Shown: positions 22,107 to 33,166 of the stretch, piece after piece
How the letters are laid out: every line of letters starts with the position of its first letter
How positions within the stretch are numbered: position 1 is the stretch's first letter
From: Capronia americana
Taxonomy: Eukaryota > Ascomycota > Eurotiomycetes > Chaetothyriales > Herpotrichiellaceae
DNA: 64,000 nucleotides
Assembly (NCBI GenBank): GCA_016110215.1
Contig: JADWQD010000014.1
Coordinates: 372,001-436,000, forward strand
Reading direction: 5' to 3'
Notes under the pieces: generated by a model
The model's input: only the letters and a program-made list of their open reading frames with translations
What the model was told of the DNA's origin: nothing
Databases searched by the model: none
Translations under genes and position numbers: made by a program

Positions 22107-23794
22107 AGTGAGTTGTTACAGCAAAGGCCCCTTTGTCCGTGACTTTGATCGCCTTGCAAAACATGCATGATGAAGCGAGCACGAGGCTGTAGTATATTTC
22201 CCAGGACGGTCATCCCGGGCGCGCGGAAACAACGGGATGGAACCAGGAATGGCGATCATGGCCAGCCTCAAGCATATTGCATATCGTACCTGTCAAGGCC
22301 TCAGGGAGCTGTGATGGGGTAATCATGCTCCCTCAGCCCTACAGACTTCGCCCAAGGCCAGCAATCCAGCGGTGGCCCAATCGGACCTTGGCTGGGTCTG
22401 GTAACTGTAGCTCGCATCCTTCGTCTCACACGTCGTGTCGTGCTGCCGCGGGCCCATGACGAGGCTCACGGTATCAACAGTAACGAATCGGGCGTGTCCA
22501 ACGGTTTGTCGGAATTTCCATCTTGCGGAGTGGGAATTGAGTTTGGACCCATTCTCGCCAGAACCCCCCCCTCCCCACCACAGGGCTGGGAAGCAAGGCG
22601 ATACGGCGCGGCCCTCATCTCCAGAATCTCGGTGTCTGGGAGCGTCCGCGAGCCGCTGACATGATCTAGACCACAAGATACCAAGTTGCAGCGCCGAGTG
22701 GTCGAAGGGATACGTGGTACTTGCCTTGGTTGTAAGACACTCTTTTGTCTTCTTTTCCAGGAGGATCGGCTTCGTCGGGGGCCAGTCTACTCGGCTTCTT
22801 TGATTATTGCCCGGTTTGGCAGTAACATCGCCTCGTTTTCCAGATCAACACGCGTTCAGCCACCTGCCATGTGCTTGTTGGTCTGTTGTCTTAGAAATCC
22901 GCACGAAGGACGCATCTCAAGCGCCGCTGTCCCCTCATGGCGTGGTCACTACCCTCGCACCTTGGGCCTATGTTATGGGCCTGGTTTTGGGTGTTTCCAC
23001 ACGGGGTGTACTATCTGGTGGCTTGTTTGGGACCCCAGGCTTCTATCTCCGTCTAATGCTATCATGAAGAACGGCCAGTCAGATCGGGTAGGCGCTTCGG
23101 TGAGTTCAGCCTCGCTAGTCGCGGTTGCCATGTGTAAGTCGGCTGTCCTCGACTTTTCACCCCTGGACCAGTAGGGGCTTTCGTCGAGGCTGACATCGTG
23201 GCCCGCAACACTTTTGATCCCATCCCTACAACAGAGTTGCCCGCCTTGACGAGGTTGGACGTTATCATCTTTCGGAACCGCCCCGAATGGCTGGCTTGGT
23301 GATATGCAGTGGTGATTTTCAATCTCGCAAAGGATCTACGTGCCAGGCGGAGCACTGGCAGCCGTCTGATGCTATCAAAGCACTGACCCCAGCGCAAATC
23401 ATACGGCGTCCAGCGATCCATCAACAGCGGCGCTCCCGCCGTGTGGTAAATAGCGGTGTCATCAGCGCCATGGTCTAGTCTCGTCTCAGACGGAGCATGG
23501 CTTGAGCCAGAAGGGATCGTACGTGGTGTAGCTGAATCGGCTGTTGATTGCTTCCCAGTATAATCAAAGGATGACTTGTGGGTGCCGTGGGAAGCCTGAT
23601 ATTGCAGGTCTGATCATTGACGACCGCGCCAGGCAATTGATAAATGAAAGAAGCAAAATCCGGCCGTCCTTTCTCAGGTCAGTGAAAGTCAGCGCAGCAT
23701 CGACGCCTGCAGCCAGCTGTCCGCCTCTGGAAAACTCCTCTTCTTCGTCGCTGCCTGTCCGAAATCTCCAGTTTGGCTTTCTTCAACGGCAAAC
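22107..23794. other. Intergenic, divergent promoters of MFS and glycosyltransferase genes
   Basis: No convincing gene is seen in 1.7 kb. Plus-strand open frames at 22686-23174 and 22807-23067 overlap in different frames and show no family signature. Confidence 0.4.
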
Positions 23795-25192
23795 ATGGTG
23801 GCTGACAACAGTAAACCTCTTATTTTCGTTGGAGTCCTTCCCATCTACGGCCATGTCGAGCGCATGCTCCAAGTCGCCAAGGGGCTTGTGCAGAGAGACT
23901 TTGCAGTCACGGTGCTGACGGGATCTGCCTTCAAAAAGGCCGTCGAGCTCACGGGATCCAAGTTCGCACTCACGGGTGGCAAGGCGGATTATCAAGCCAA
24001 CACCGTCTTTGATTCCTTCGCACCGGGCATACAAGGAGCCCACGGGATCCATCGGTCACTCCTGATCGATGTCATCGAGGAACAACACAAGGTCCTGCAG
24101 ACGCTCCTGAAGCAGGTGTATTCGTCAAGCAACCAGACGGTCGTGTTTCTGCAGTCATGTCTATACTTTGGGAACAGTGCTCTCATACTCGGCGGTCCAG
24201 GACGGAAGCCAACGGCCACCATAGGGATCGGACACACGTCTCTGACATGCTCAAGCGTCGATACAGGACCGATGGGCTCTGGTCTGCCACCCGACTCGTC
24301 AGTAGATGGCCGTGCCCGGAATGTGCAAGGTCAAAGGAAGTTTGAAGAGGCCATGGCGCCAGTTCAGAATCGATACGAGGAACTCGTGCGAAGTCTCGGA
24401 GCGACCAAGAAAAAAGTCCCGTTCTACTTCGACGCAGCAGTGAACCTGCCTGATCTCTTCCTTCAAATGTCGGTACCATCCCTCGAATATCCACGAAGTG
24501 ATCTGAGGGAAGGATTTCGGTTCATCGGTGCCATTCCATCGTCAGGCACTGGGACCGAAGGAGACTTGCCGTCCTGGTGGGATGAAGTCGTGCAGCACCA
24601 GAAGAAACTCGTGGTCGTCTCACAGGGCACGCTCAATATCAACGTCACGGACTTGATCATTCCGACCTTCGAAGCGATGAAGGACAAAGATGTCCTCGTG
24701 GTGGCAGTCATCCACCAGATCGACCGGATCCAGAACTTCAATGTCCCTGACAATGTGCGCGTGGCCAGGTACCTTCCCTTCAACGAGCTGTTCAAACACA
24801 CCGACGTCCTCGTCAGCAACGCCGGCTACGGTACCGTTCAGCAGGCACTGTTCTGCGGCGTGCCCATGGTTCTCGCCGGTGTGGGCGAGGACAAGCCGGA
24901 GACGTGCGCTCGAGCAGCCTGGGCTGGAGTCGCCGTCAATCTCAAGTGTCTGCGTCCGACCGTGGAGCAACTGCGCGAGGCGGTGGACGAGGTCCTGTCG
25001 GTGCCGAAGTACCGAGTCCGAGGACAGGAGCTCGCCGAGGAGTACCGACGATATGACACGATCGCAGAAATCGAAGCTGCCATTCAACAAGTCGCGGGCA
25101 AGCTTCGGCCACGGCGCGTCAAGCGACAGATGGGCGCCGATACTGCATTGAAGCTGCTCAAGAGACTACGACGTTCCACAAGGGTCCATTGA
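23795..25192 (+). CDS. UDP-glycosyltransferase, GT1/MGT-like
   Basis: This single-exon gene of 465 residues has the GT-B layout. The N-terminal acceptor domain starts IFVGVLPIYGHVERM, with the usual GH at 19-20 as candidate catalytic His. A linker is followed by the donor domain: KLVVVSQGTLN (271-281), then VRVARYLPFNELFKHTDVLVSNAGYGTVQQALFCGVP (322-357). This is the macrolide-type sugar donor motif. Two usually conserved spots differ: HGGxGT is NAGYGT at 342-347, and the DQ pair that contacts the sugar is replaced by EDKPE at 365-369. Such fungal enzymes put a sugar on sterols, phenolics or other small molecules; the acceptor here is unknown. There is no signal peptide. It is convergent with the GH63-type glycosidase gene. 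Confidence 0.85.
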   Translation: MVADNSKPLIFVGVLPIYGHVERMLQVAKGLVQRDFAVTVLTGSAFKKAVELTGSKFALTGGKADYQANTVFDSFAPGIQGAHGIHRSLLIDVIEEQHKVLQTLLKQVYSSSNQTVVFLQSCLYFGNSALILGGPGRKPTATIGIGHTSLTCSSVDTGPMGSGLPPDSSVDGRARNVQGQRKFEEAMAPVQNRYEELVRSLGATKKKVPFYFDAAVNLPDLFLQMSVPSLEYPRSDLREGFRFIGAIPSSGTGTEGDLPSWWDEVVQHQKKLVVVSQGTLNINVTDLIIPTFEAMKDKDVLVVAVIHQIDRIQNFNVPDNVRVARYLPFNELFKHTDVLVSNAGYGTVQQALFCGVPMVLAGVGEDKPETCARAAWAGVAVNLKCLRPTVEQLREAVDEVLSVPKYRVRGQELAEEYRRYDTIAEIEAAIQQVAGKLRPRRVKRQMGADTALKLLKRLRRSTRVH

Positions 25193-25705
25193 GACAGATG
25201 TTGTCCGGAGCTCTGTCGTTGTACGGGTACGGCGACGACGGTGGATGAGCACGGTTCCCTGGAGAGACAAATACACTGTTGTCTCGTCTCTCGTTGGCGT
25301 CTGCATCGAGAAGCGAACGACTCCATCCATCGCTAATACAGCCACGAGCGAGCGCTTGCCCAGTCTGCTCCTCCTCCTCGGACAACTGCAGGTATGGCGG
25401 TAATGAACAAAGCGTTCAGAGAGGCGAAAATTGAAAAGGATAGAACGAAGTAGACGATAGAATAAGCAATGCTGCGGATGACCAACTTAGGGCCAGGCCG
25501 TCGCAAAAGACTGCAAGACTGGAAAAAGGAAAGGCTGGAATCCCGCTTCAGTCTATTACAGCTTGTGCTATTGATGCTCTAACGATGCCACGGAATCTCC
25601 TATGGACTATACAGTCCCAGTCGTGGACCCCTAATGATACCTCACCTCATATTCGCCGAGTCTTCCCTTTCGTTCCATGACGGACCTTTCCACCGGTCGT
25701 CAAGT
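25193..25705. other. Convergent 3' region
   Basis: No gene is seen. It holds the 3' ends of the glycosyltransferase and GH63-like transcripts. Confidence 0.45.
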
Positions 25706-28700
25706 CTAATCCAGCTGCGCCTCGAACTCATCCTCGTAGACACCAATGCTCTCATCCGTCTTGATCTTCGTCAACTGATCATTGACGAATTTCTCGTAGT
25801 GACTGTCTGCGATACTCTTCCTGCGCTCTTTCTCCAGTTTGTCCTCTTCGCCCCACTCATCTCCGTCAGTGATGACAGACGCTGGGGCATCAAAATAAGA
25901 ATTGGCAGCATCGATATCATGTATGACGGCGGGCGTGGCCTGTCCTCGACTGGAGTGGTCGCCATTAGAAACAAACGAGGAGCGACCACCGAGCGAGCGT
26001 GACGTGGATGAGCGACGCATGGGGCCTGGTGTACCAGCAAATGTGTTTTTTCTGGTCAAGCCACTCGAGAAGGTGTCGTCAAAGTAATGAGCCAGGCCAG
26101 TCGAGGGCGTCCGAGGCGTTTGCGGTAGACGGCAGTTGATGCCAGTGTCATGAATCATTTTCGCCATCAAGCCCGTCCAACCGCACTGATGGCTGGCACC
26201 GAGACCACGGCCGGTGTCGCCGTCAAAGAACTCGAAGAACCACAGATAGTCTTTCCAGTGCGGGTCAAAATCGAGTGTGTCGTTGCCTGCATTGATGGCG
26301 CGGCGACCTTCGTTGTCGCGAGCCATGAGATGCTGGAGTCGATGTTGGATCTCTTCGGCGACGTGACCCAGATGCATGTATTCACCAGAGCCGGTCGGGC
26401 ATTCGATCTGCAGCGACGTGCCATAGAACATGTAAAAGCGGAGGAGTGATTCGACCAGGAGGAAGTTTACGGCAATCCAGACTGGGCCACGCCAATTCGA
26501 GTTGCCGCCAAACAGCCCCGAATCAGAGTCACCAGGAACGTAGCTGACCTTGAACTGTTGGCCGTTGACGTCCATGCTGACAGGGTGATCCTCATGATAC
26601 TTGGACAAGCTGCGAATTCCATGCTCCGATAGGAACTCGGTCTCGTCGAGCATCCTCTTTAGAATCTGTTCCAGTCTCTCCTTGCTGACCAGAGACAAAA
26701 GAAGACGCTCGTCTTTCCCTCTCTTGCGCATAGAGGCAATGTTTCGCTCAGCGACATCGTGCCGGTTCTGGATGAACCAATCCATTCTGCGCTTGAAGTT
26801 CGGGAATTTATTGATCAGTTCAGGCTCCAGAGTCAGCACGGCGTACAAGGGGATGAGGCCAACAAGAGAGCGGACGCGCATTTGCTGTGTCCACGGTCCA
26901 CCCCAAGAAATTGCGTCGTAGTAGAAGCCATCCTCCTCGTTCCAAAGGCTCTGCTCTTGACCACCGGCGCGGAACGACATGGCATCGGATATCAGCAGGA
27001 AGTGTTCAAAGAACTTGGATGCAATGTCTTCGTACGTTCTCCGGTGCTTGGCGAGTTCCAGAGCAATATTCAGCATGCAGAGGCAGTAGAAAGCCATCCA
27101 ACCTGTGCTGTCGGCTTGCTCAAGGACACCCCCGGTTGGCAGCGGCTCGGAACGATTGAAGAGACCAATGTTGTCCAATCCAAGGAAGCCGCCTTCGAAA
27201 ACGTTTTTGCCGTCATTGTCCTTGCGATTCACCCACCAGGTGAAATTGAGCAGCAGTTTCTGGAAAACGCGCTCCAGAAAATCAAGATCTTGTCGTCCAT
27301 ACATCTTACGCTCGATTTTGAACGTCCGGAAGACAGACCATGCATGCACCGGCGGGTTGACGTCGCCAAAGTTCCACTCGTAGGCCGGTAGTTGCCCATT
27401 GGGATGCATGTACCATTCTCGGGTGAACAAGTCGAGCTGCTTCTTCGCAAAATCGGGGTCAACCATTGCAAGAGGGATACAATGGAAGGCCGAGTCCCAG
27501 GCGGCGAAGAATGGGTACTCCCACGAATCCGGCATGGACAAAATGTCGTCCAGATACATGTGTTTCCAATGCTGATTGCGGATGTTCTTGCGACCTTCAG
27601 GTGGTGGTGGCATGTTGGGATCCCCATTAGCCCACTGATCCCAGATGAAGTAATAATGTTGCTTGCACCACAGCATGCCAGCAAAGGCCTGCCGTTGGAT
27701 ATTCCTCAGGTCGTCAGCCATCGGCAGAGGGCTGATGCGGTAGTAAAACTCATCGGCATCCTGTCGTCTTTGCTCGATGATGTCGTCCACTAGCTCTTCG
27801 TTAAGATAGCCGTCATATTTGCGTGACAGACGGAATCTAACAACGGCGCATTCTCCAGGAGGGACCCCATCGCCTTGGCCAAAGTCGTACCAAGCAGCAC
27901 ATTTTGTTCCTGAGCAACGAGGGTTGATAGCACCTTTTTCCTCGTCGACAATCCATCGATGGAAAGCATCTTTGACATAAGGTTGCTTATTTTTAACCCC
28001 ATAGAGCTTTTCCAGGTTCGTATCATTCTCCGTGAACATGAGCTGAGGATGGACGTCATCTGCTTCTGGACCACAACCAGGTGAGGGAGATAGCTGGAAG
28101 AAGCGATGCCCGAGCTTGTGGTGCTTTGACTGAGCCGTCATCGGTCCAACCATGCGGATGTTTGGCTTCAGCTTCTCGGGCTCATGCCCCCATGACCAAG
28201 TATTTCTGAACCACATGTGAGGGATGATGTGCAGCGGGGCTGGCTCCGGACCTCGATTGTAGGCAGTGACTCGGAACAAGAGCTCTTCAGGATCGTCCGT
28301 CTCTTTCGCACACTCGATGAAAATATCAAAGTAGCGATCGTCCTTGAAAGCGTCCGAGTCAATGATGTTGAACTCGCGCTCGTGCTTACCCCGCTTTGCA
28401 TTCTCCTGGATCAGCTGCTCGTAGGGAAACTTTTTCTGAGGGAGCTTGTAGAGGTACTTCATGTATGCTGTAGCTTGGTCAGCGAGCCGAGTCTGGGGAA
28501 ATGGCTGCGTGTCCACTCACAATGGGTTGGCGTGTTGTCCAGATGGAAATGGGCCTCTTTCAAGCTTTCGCCATGGTTGCCTTGAGGGTTGCTCAAACCG
28601 AACAGTCTTTCCTTCAGGAAGTCGTCCTTTTCATTCCAGAAGGCAAAGGCAATGTTTTGCAGCCCATGGGTGTCTGATACGCCGGCAATGCCATCTTCAC

Positions 28701-28905
28701 CCCAACGATATGCTCTTGACCGCGAATGGTCGTGGGAGAAATGGCTCCAGGCGTCGCCATCGTGGGAGTAATCTTCACGGACAGTTGCCCACTGGCGCTC
28801 AGCCACGTAAGGGCCCCATTTCTTCCAGTACTTTGTGCGTTCACGGTCCTCTTTCAGCCGCTTCTCCTCCTCGCACAAGTATTCGTGGTGATCGACGATG
28901 ACCAT
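25706..28905 (-). CDS. GH63 / MGH1-type glycoside hydrolase, intracellular
   Basis: Exons 28521-28905 and 25706-28467 join in phase (THS-YMKYLYK) to give 1048 residues. The start is the ATG complementary to 28903-28905; the frame upstream has no ATG. The N-terminus (EEEKRLKEDRERTKYWKKWGPYVAERQWATVREDYS) is shared by a family found in fungi and bacteria. The catalytic (alpha/alpha)6 barrel follows, with WEYPFFAAWDSAFHCIPLAM, NGQLPAYEWNFGDVNPPVHAW, GWMAFYCLCML, GNSNWRGPVWIAVNFLL and, near the end, GASHQCGWTGLMAKMI. This is the GH63 clan as in mannosylglycerate hydrolase and YgjK. There is no signal peptide, so it is not the ER processing glucosidase I. The last about 120 residues are Ser/Thr-rich and acidic, a likely regulatory tail. 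It probably hydrolyses a cytosolic alpha-glucoside or mannosylglycerate-like solute. Confidence 0.88.
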
Positions 28906-29877
28906 CCTGAACAAGGAGCGTCGGCGGGTGGTATTGCAAGGTCAATGCAAATCAGCACATATAGGCGGAGGAAAGTGAGAAAGGCAAGTGGAGGACGTGG
29001 AAATTTTGGGAGCTGCTCAACCGTGACTGAGGCGGCTGCGAGGAACAAGTGAGATGGCACCGAGCTTAGCTCAAAAGGAGCGAAAGAAGTGCAGGATAAG
29101 GATAGGAATAATGAAGGGTAATGCTCTGTAGGAGATGTCCGGCTGCTTCCAACGTCCTCGAGATCCGAGCGCGTGGGATTGTGCCTTGCAGAAGGTCAAC
29201 GAAAAAGACGGTCGGCGAAACTCTGATCTGGACGAGCAGATGGGCAATTGTGTTTGTCGGTGGTTCGGTCGCCGTTTCCGGTACCTTGGAAACAGGCAAT
29301 CGTCAGCGGCGCGATGGTGCTTCGCTAGTGACGGTAATAGGCTGGTTGCCATCGTGTTGGGCGGGCAGTCGCCCCCGGATGTTGCAAGCCGGGGCTCCAG
29401 AGTCTCGCCTACCACTGGAACGAAAAGCTCAACCTGTTTCCAGTGGAGCATTTTTGCCCCACGTGCGCCGCTGGGGAGACAGTAGAGTTGAGGACGACAG
29501 CAAGCTTTTCCAGATGTACAAGGATCGAAATATTGTGTCCGCGGCCGCTAAGAAGGCAACCAACTTGAAGTGTTGTTCGTCACCTGAACGCGTCAAGCCT
29601 CTATGAGTTTCATCTCAAGTGCCCGTCACCGTCTTCAGTCGGGGAACGCATCACGCTGATGGCTAATTAGTTTGCTGGGCAACCACCTCACTATTTCTAG
29701 CAGGTGCGCGGCTACGTCGTTAGAGAGGGCCGAGTCATTTGCGGCGATAGGTAGATTTGGTGGTACAACATCATGACCGCTGAAAACGCTGGCAAAAATC
29801 CATCATGTAGATAATCCGCATTAACATCGCTTGTCCCCTCAACCTCGTTCTCCGGCACTCGATATGTTCGACCAGTC
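28906..29877. other. Intergenic upstream of GH63-like gene
   Basis: No gene is supported in about 1 kb. It contains the GH63-like promoter and the 3' end of the fasciclin gene. Confidence 0.4.
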
Positions 29878-31372
29878 TTACCAGTCTTCCGTCACCCGCT
29901 CCGAGGTTCTGGACTTCTGGGTTCTCTGCACCATATCACCATCGATTTCTACCGGTGATGACTCGTATGTACCCTTTTTATCCATGGATTCCCTCCGGTA
30001 CCCGCCGCTTTCGAAGATCATGGACGAGTCTGCTTCAACCAGAGTAGAAACAGGCATACCACCCAGCTCAGCAGCGGCTTTATGCTCGCGATCCAGCAAG
30101 TCGAGGTTGACTGACCCTTCCTGGCGCTTCCTGCGCCACGTCCGGAAGAAGAATACTGCTGCTACCGCCAATGTCAAAACGATGGCAATGGCGCCAATTG
30201 CGATTCCTGCTGTTGCTCCGCTGCTGAGACTGTCACCTGAAGGCTTGGCCGATTCTTGAGCGGACCCAGTTTCAGTCACATTCGGGGTCGCGGTGGCATT
30301 GCTCGGGTCAAGGAGGTAGTTAATCACTTGGAGGACGCCATTGGCAGTCAAGTAGTCTTTGGTCGTGATTTGGGCATTGTTGATGAAGGTCTTATTGTCG
30401 ATATCGTACGACGTGACTTGAAGATTATCGACTGTGTTGAAGTGCGTATTGTTAGTCAGGTCGGTCGAGTAAAGCACCTGACCTGCCACGCAGTGGTAGG
30501 AGAATATGTCAAGCTTTTGACTGTCGCTCAGGCCATTGAAGCCCGTGAAGGACGCGCCGAATCGAGGATCGTTTGGGCCAAATCTGTGCCTCGTCAGTAT
30601 CCAAGTCCATTGAAGGCAAGGTAATTATCCTTACACGGTTAGGTCTGGTAGAGCAATCACATCACCGAAACTCGGATTTGGCGCCAACCATCCCCCATCG
30701 TTCAGAAGAGCCGTTAAATCGTCCAACCCCGCCTGAGTAATTGTGTTGGTAAGGGATATCGGAATGGTCGACACCGCGTCGACCATTTGGACCAATCCGC
30801 CGGTATAGAAGATGTCCTACCAGCATTCAGCACTCTTCACATGGCCCGCCAAGACCGGGAATCTTACAGCTTGTACCACCTTCGAAGGATTCTTCAGCCC
30901 CGTAAGAACCGTTGCAACACCATTGCGTTCTACGAGCTCCACGCGTTGTCCCCCGGTGACGTTTGCGTAGGTCGAGTCATTTAGCAACGTAGGCGCAAAG
31001 ACAGGCGTGGTACTGAAGGTGCCGGACGGGAAGATGCCTTTGACGATATGGTAATTCAACAGTGCGTCCAGCGTCTTATTATCTATCATCGAGCCACCCA
31101 GTTTAGTAAACGCCTGGTCGGTCGGGACAAGGACTGTGTAATGTTAGCGACGCGATTGCCACGACGACAGCGGCAGAACGCTTACCGGTAAAGTTCCCTC
31201 CATTAAGCAAGTTGATCAATTGCGTGCGGCCCTGGAGATACGACACAAATGTCGACGCGCCATTTGCGGATCCTAAGATGGTGAGAATGTCGTCGTTCAG
31301 ATCATTGGCTCTGCATAGCAGCGCAATTGACAGGACGAGCACCCAGAATTGTGTTCGCGTCCCACACCGCAT
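29878..31372 (-). CDS. Fasciclin (FAS1) domain membrane protein
   Basis: Four exons, 31186-31372, 30868-31133, 30635-30816 and 29878-30583, separated by introns of 51-52 nt, give 446 residues. A signal peptide (residues 1-22, FWVLVLSIALLCRA) leads into two FAS1 modules. The first contains VLVPTDQAFTKLG and LLNYHIVKGIF; the second contains TALLNDGGWLAPNPSF, LDIFSYHCVAGQVLYSTDL and LTANGVLQVINYLL. A short linker is followed by one transmembrane helix at about 335-358 (AGIAIGAIAIVLTLAVAAVFFF), then the basic stop-transfer RTWRRKRQ and a cytoplasmic tail of about 80 residues. FAS1 proteins mediate adhesion or cell-wall contact. Most fungal members are GPI-anchored; this one is a single-pass membrane protein. 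Confidence 0.9.
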
Positions 31373-33166
31373 GGTGTCTGGATTCGCGTACACAGTAGAG
31401 GAACGGCCGGATTGCCCGTACAACGCTCTCTCGATCCAGACACGTGTGATCAACGGGACAGCAAAAGTATTTTACGAAGAATCAATGAGAATTCAGTAAT
31501 CAGGATTCATCGCGCGCCGTCCTTGCCAGCTTCACATGCGGGAGAGGGACCAAAGAGAAGCACGCTGGGATCCAACAGGGAACCCAAACATACGGAGATT
31601 CATCAAGTTTAGCAATCGCTCAATCCGATATCCCAAACGCCGGTGGTGGAGCTGTGACCTGGGGAACGTCCCCTTTCGGCCCTGTCTGATATTGCCATGC
31701 TGGACGGGGAGGAAGGCCGTCCAGAAGCTTACCCGGAGCTTATATCAAGGCTTGTCAAGCTTGTCGGGTTGTCGTTTAAGCGATGATCCAAGGCACTTCG
31801 ATGCTGGGACATGATTCCTCAGCCTTGGGATGATCAAACTTTGCCCAGTGGAGTTTTGCAACGCGCTATCTGCGGGACTTCCGTGGCGGAGACGTCCTCT
31901 CGCAGATTTTCCGGTGGCCAAGATGATTGTGGACGTCGAAAGGATATACTACGGTGTATGTAGTAAGCAGGATTCGTACCAGGGCTTCGTTCGGTGGGAA
32001 GAAGAGACAGGAGAGAAAAACGAAGAGAATGACGCGCTTGCTTTCACAACAGTTCTTCACCGAGCCGCTACTCCCACCTTGCTTCGTGGTGCTTTGCCAG
32101 CGACTCGCAGGCGTTCTAGGTTGTACGTTCGTTGCGGACCCTTTGCCGGCGAGTCAGTTTGACGCCACAGAGGACAGGGTTCGCGGAAGCACCATATGAT
32201 GGGAGACCTATGCTTGCGGCTGAAAAGGCAGCTTGCCCCATCGCGCATGGTTCTCTGCTCGTTCGTTCGTACGAGTACGCTGAGGCCGAGGATGGCCACC
32301 ACGCGAGGGATTGCAGCCGTTTGATTGTTTGATATCACCCCTGTGATCTAAGATTGCTGGTCCAAAAGTGCGTAAGCAGTCAAGGATCGCACACATACCG
32401 TGTAGGACGCTACTACTGGCTGGCCATTGTCCGTAACACCGTGAGAAATCCTGCTTGTCACAGCCGACTCTCAGCGGCAGCAAGGAACACACTGCAGTTG
32501 AGAGGGCCTTGAAACGCCAGATTAACTACAGCATGAACAACAGACATACTTACTAGGTTCATTGCCGCCTCGAACAAAGCAGCTCAACAAGCCACGGAGA
32601 ATGGCCGCTGGATCGGCGTCTATCACTCTTCTGTCTGAAATCCCGACGCAGGACGTCGCCACACAGAATTGCCCCAGGATCGCGTACATATGCGCGAGAT
32701 CCATCACAGCGTACCATAGGACAAGCGGTGAGATTTTGGCTTCTGTTGCGGAGGAGGGCACACTGACCTTCCTTCTATGTCTAGAATCTACTGCCTGCGG
32801 TGCCACATACCGTGTTGTTTACCGACGGTGGTAACGTCGGATTTTTGCTGACAAGTCCACCGATTTCTCTACTCATACCGCGTAACCACGTTCGAGATTC
32901 GCCTTGTGGGTCAAGTACTGTGGTAGACTATCGTCTATGTACGATTGATATCGCTCTGGCAAGATCTTTAGGGAAATGCAATGCACCAATCAGCCAAGAC
33001 ACAGTGCATTCTGCCTTCCATGCCTGTCCAGAATTTGCCTTCTCAAGAAAGCCGATGCCCAACGGAAAGCCACGTCAGAAACAAACGGTGGCAATGACAT
33101 TTCGCGTTAGGCTGTATCTCCATAGCCCCTGCCAAATCGTCGAACGACAAACCAGTAGGCCCGCTA
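31373..33166. other. Intergenic, 1.8 kb without a recognised gene
   Basis: It holds the fasciclin promoter and the 3' end of the SNF2 gene. Open frames up to 124 codons (plus 32800-33174, minus 32057-32338 and others) are mutually overlapping and lack motifs. Confidence 0.45.

Noticed and set aside
22686..23174. 162-codon frame between MFS and glycosyltransferase genes
   Set aside because: Overlaps another frame of similar quality; no domain, no splice support.
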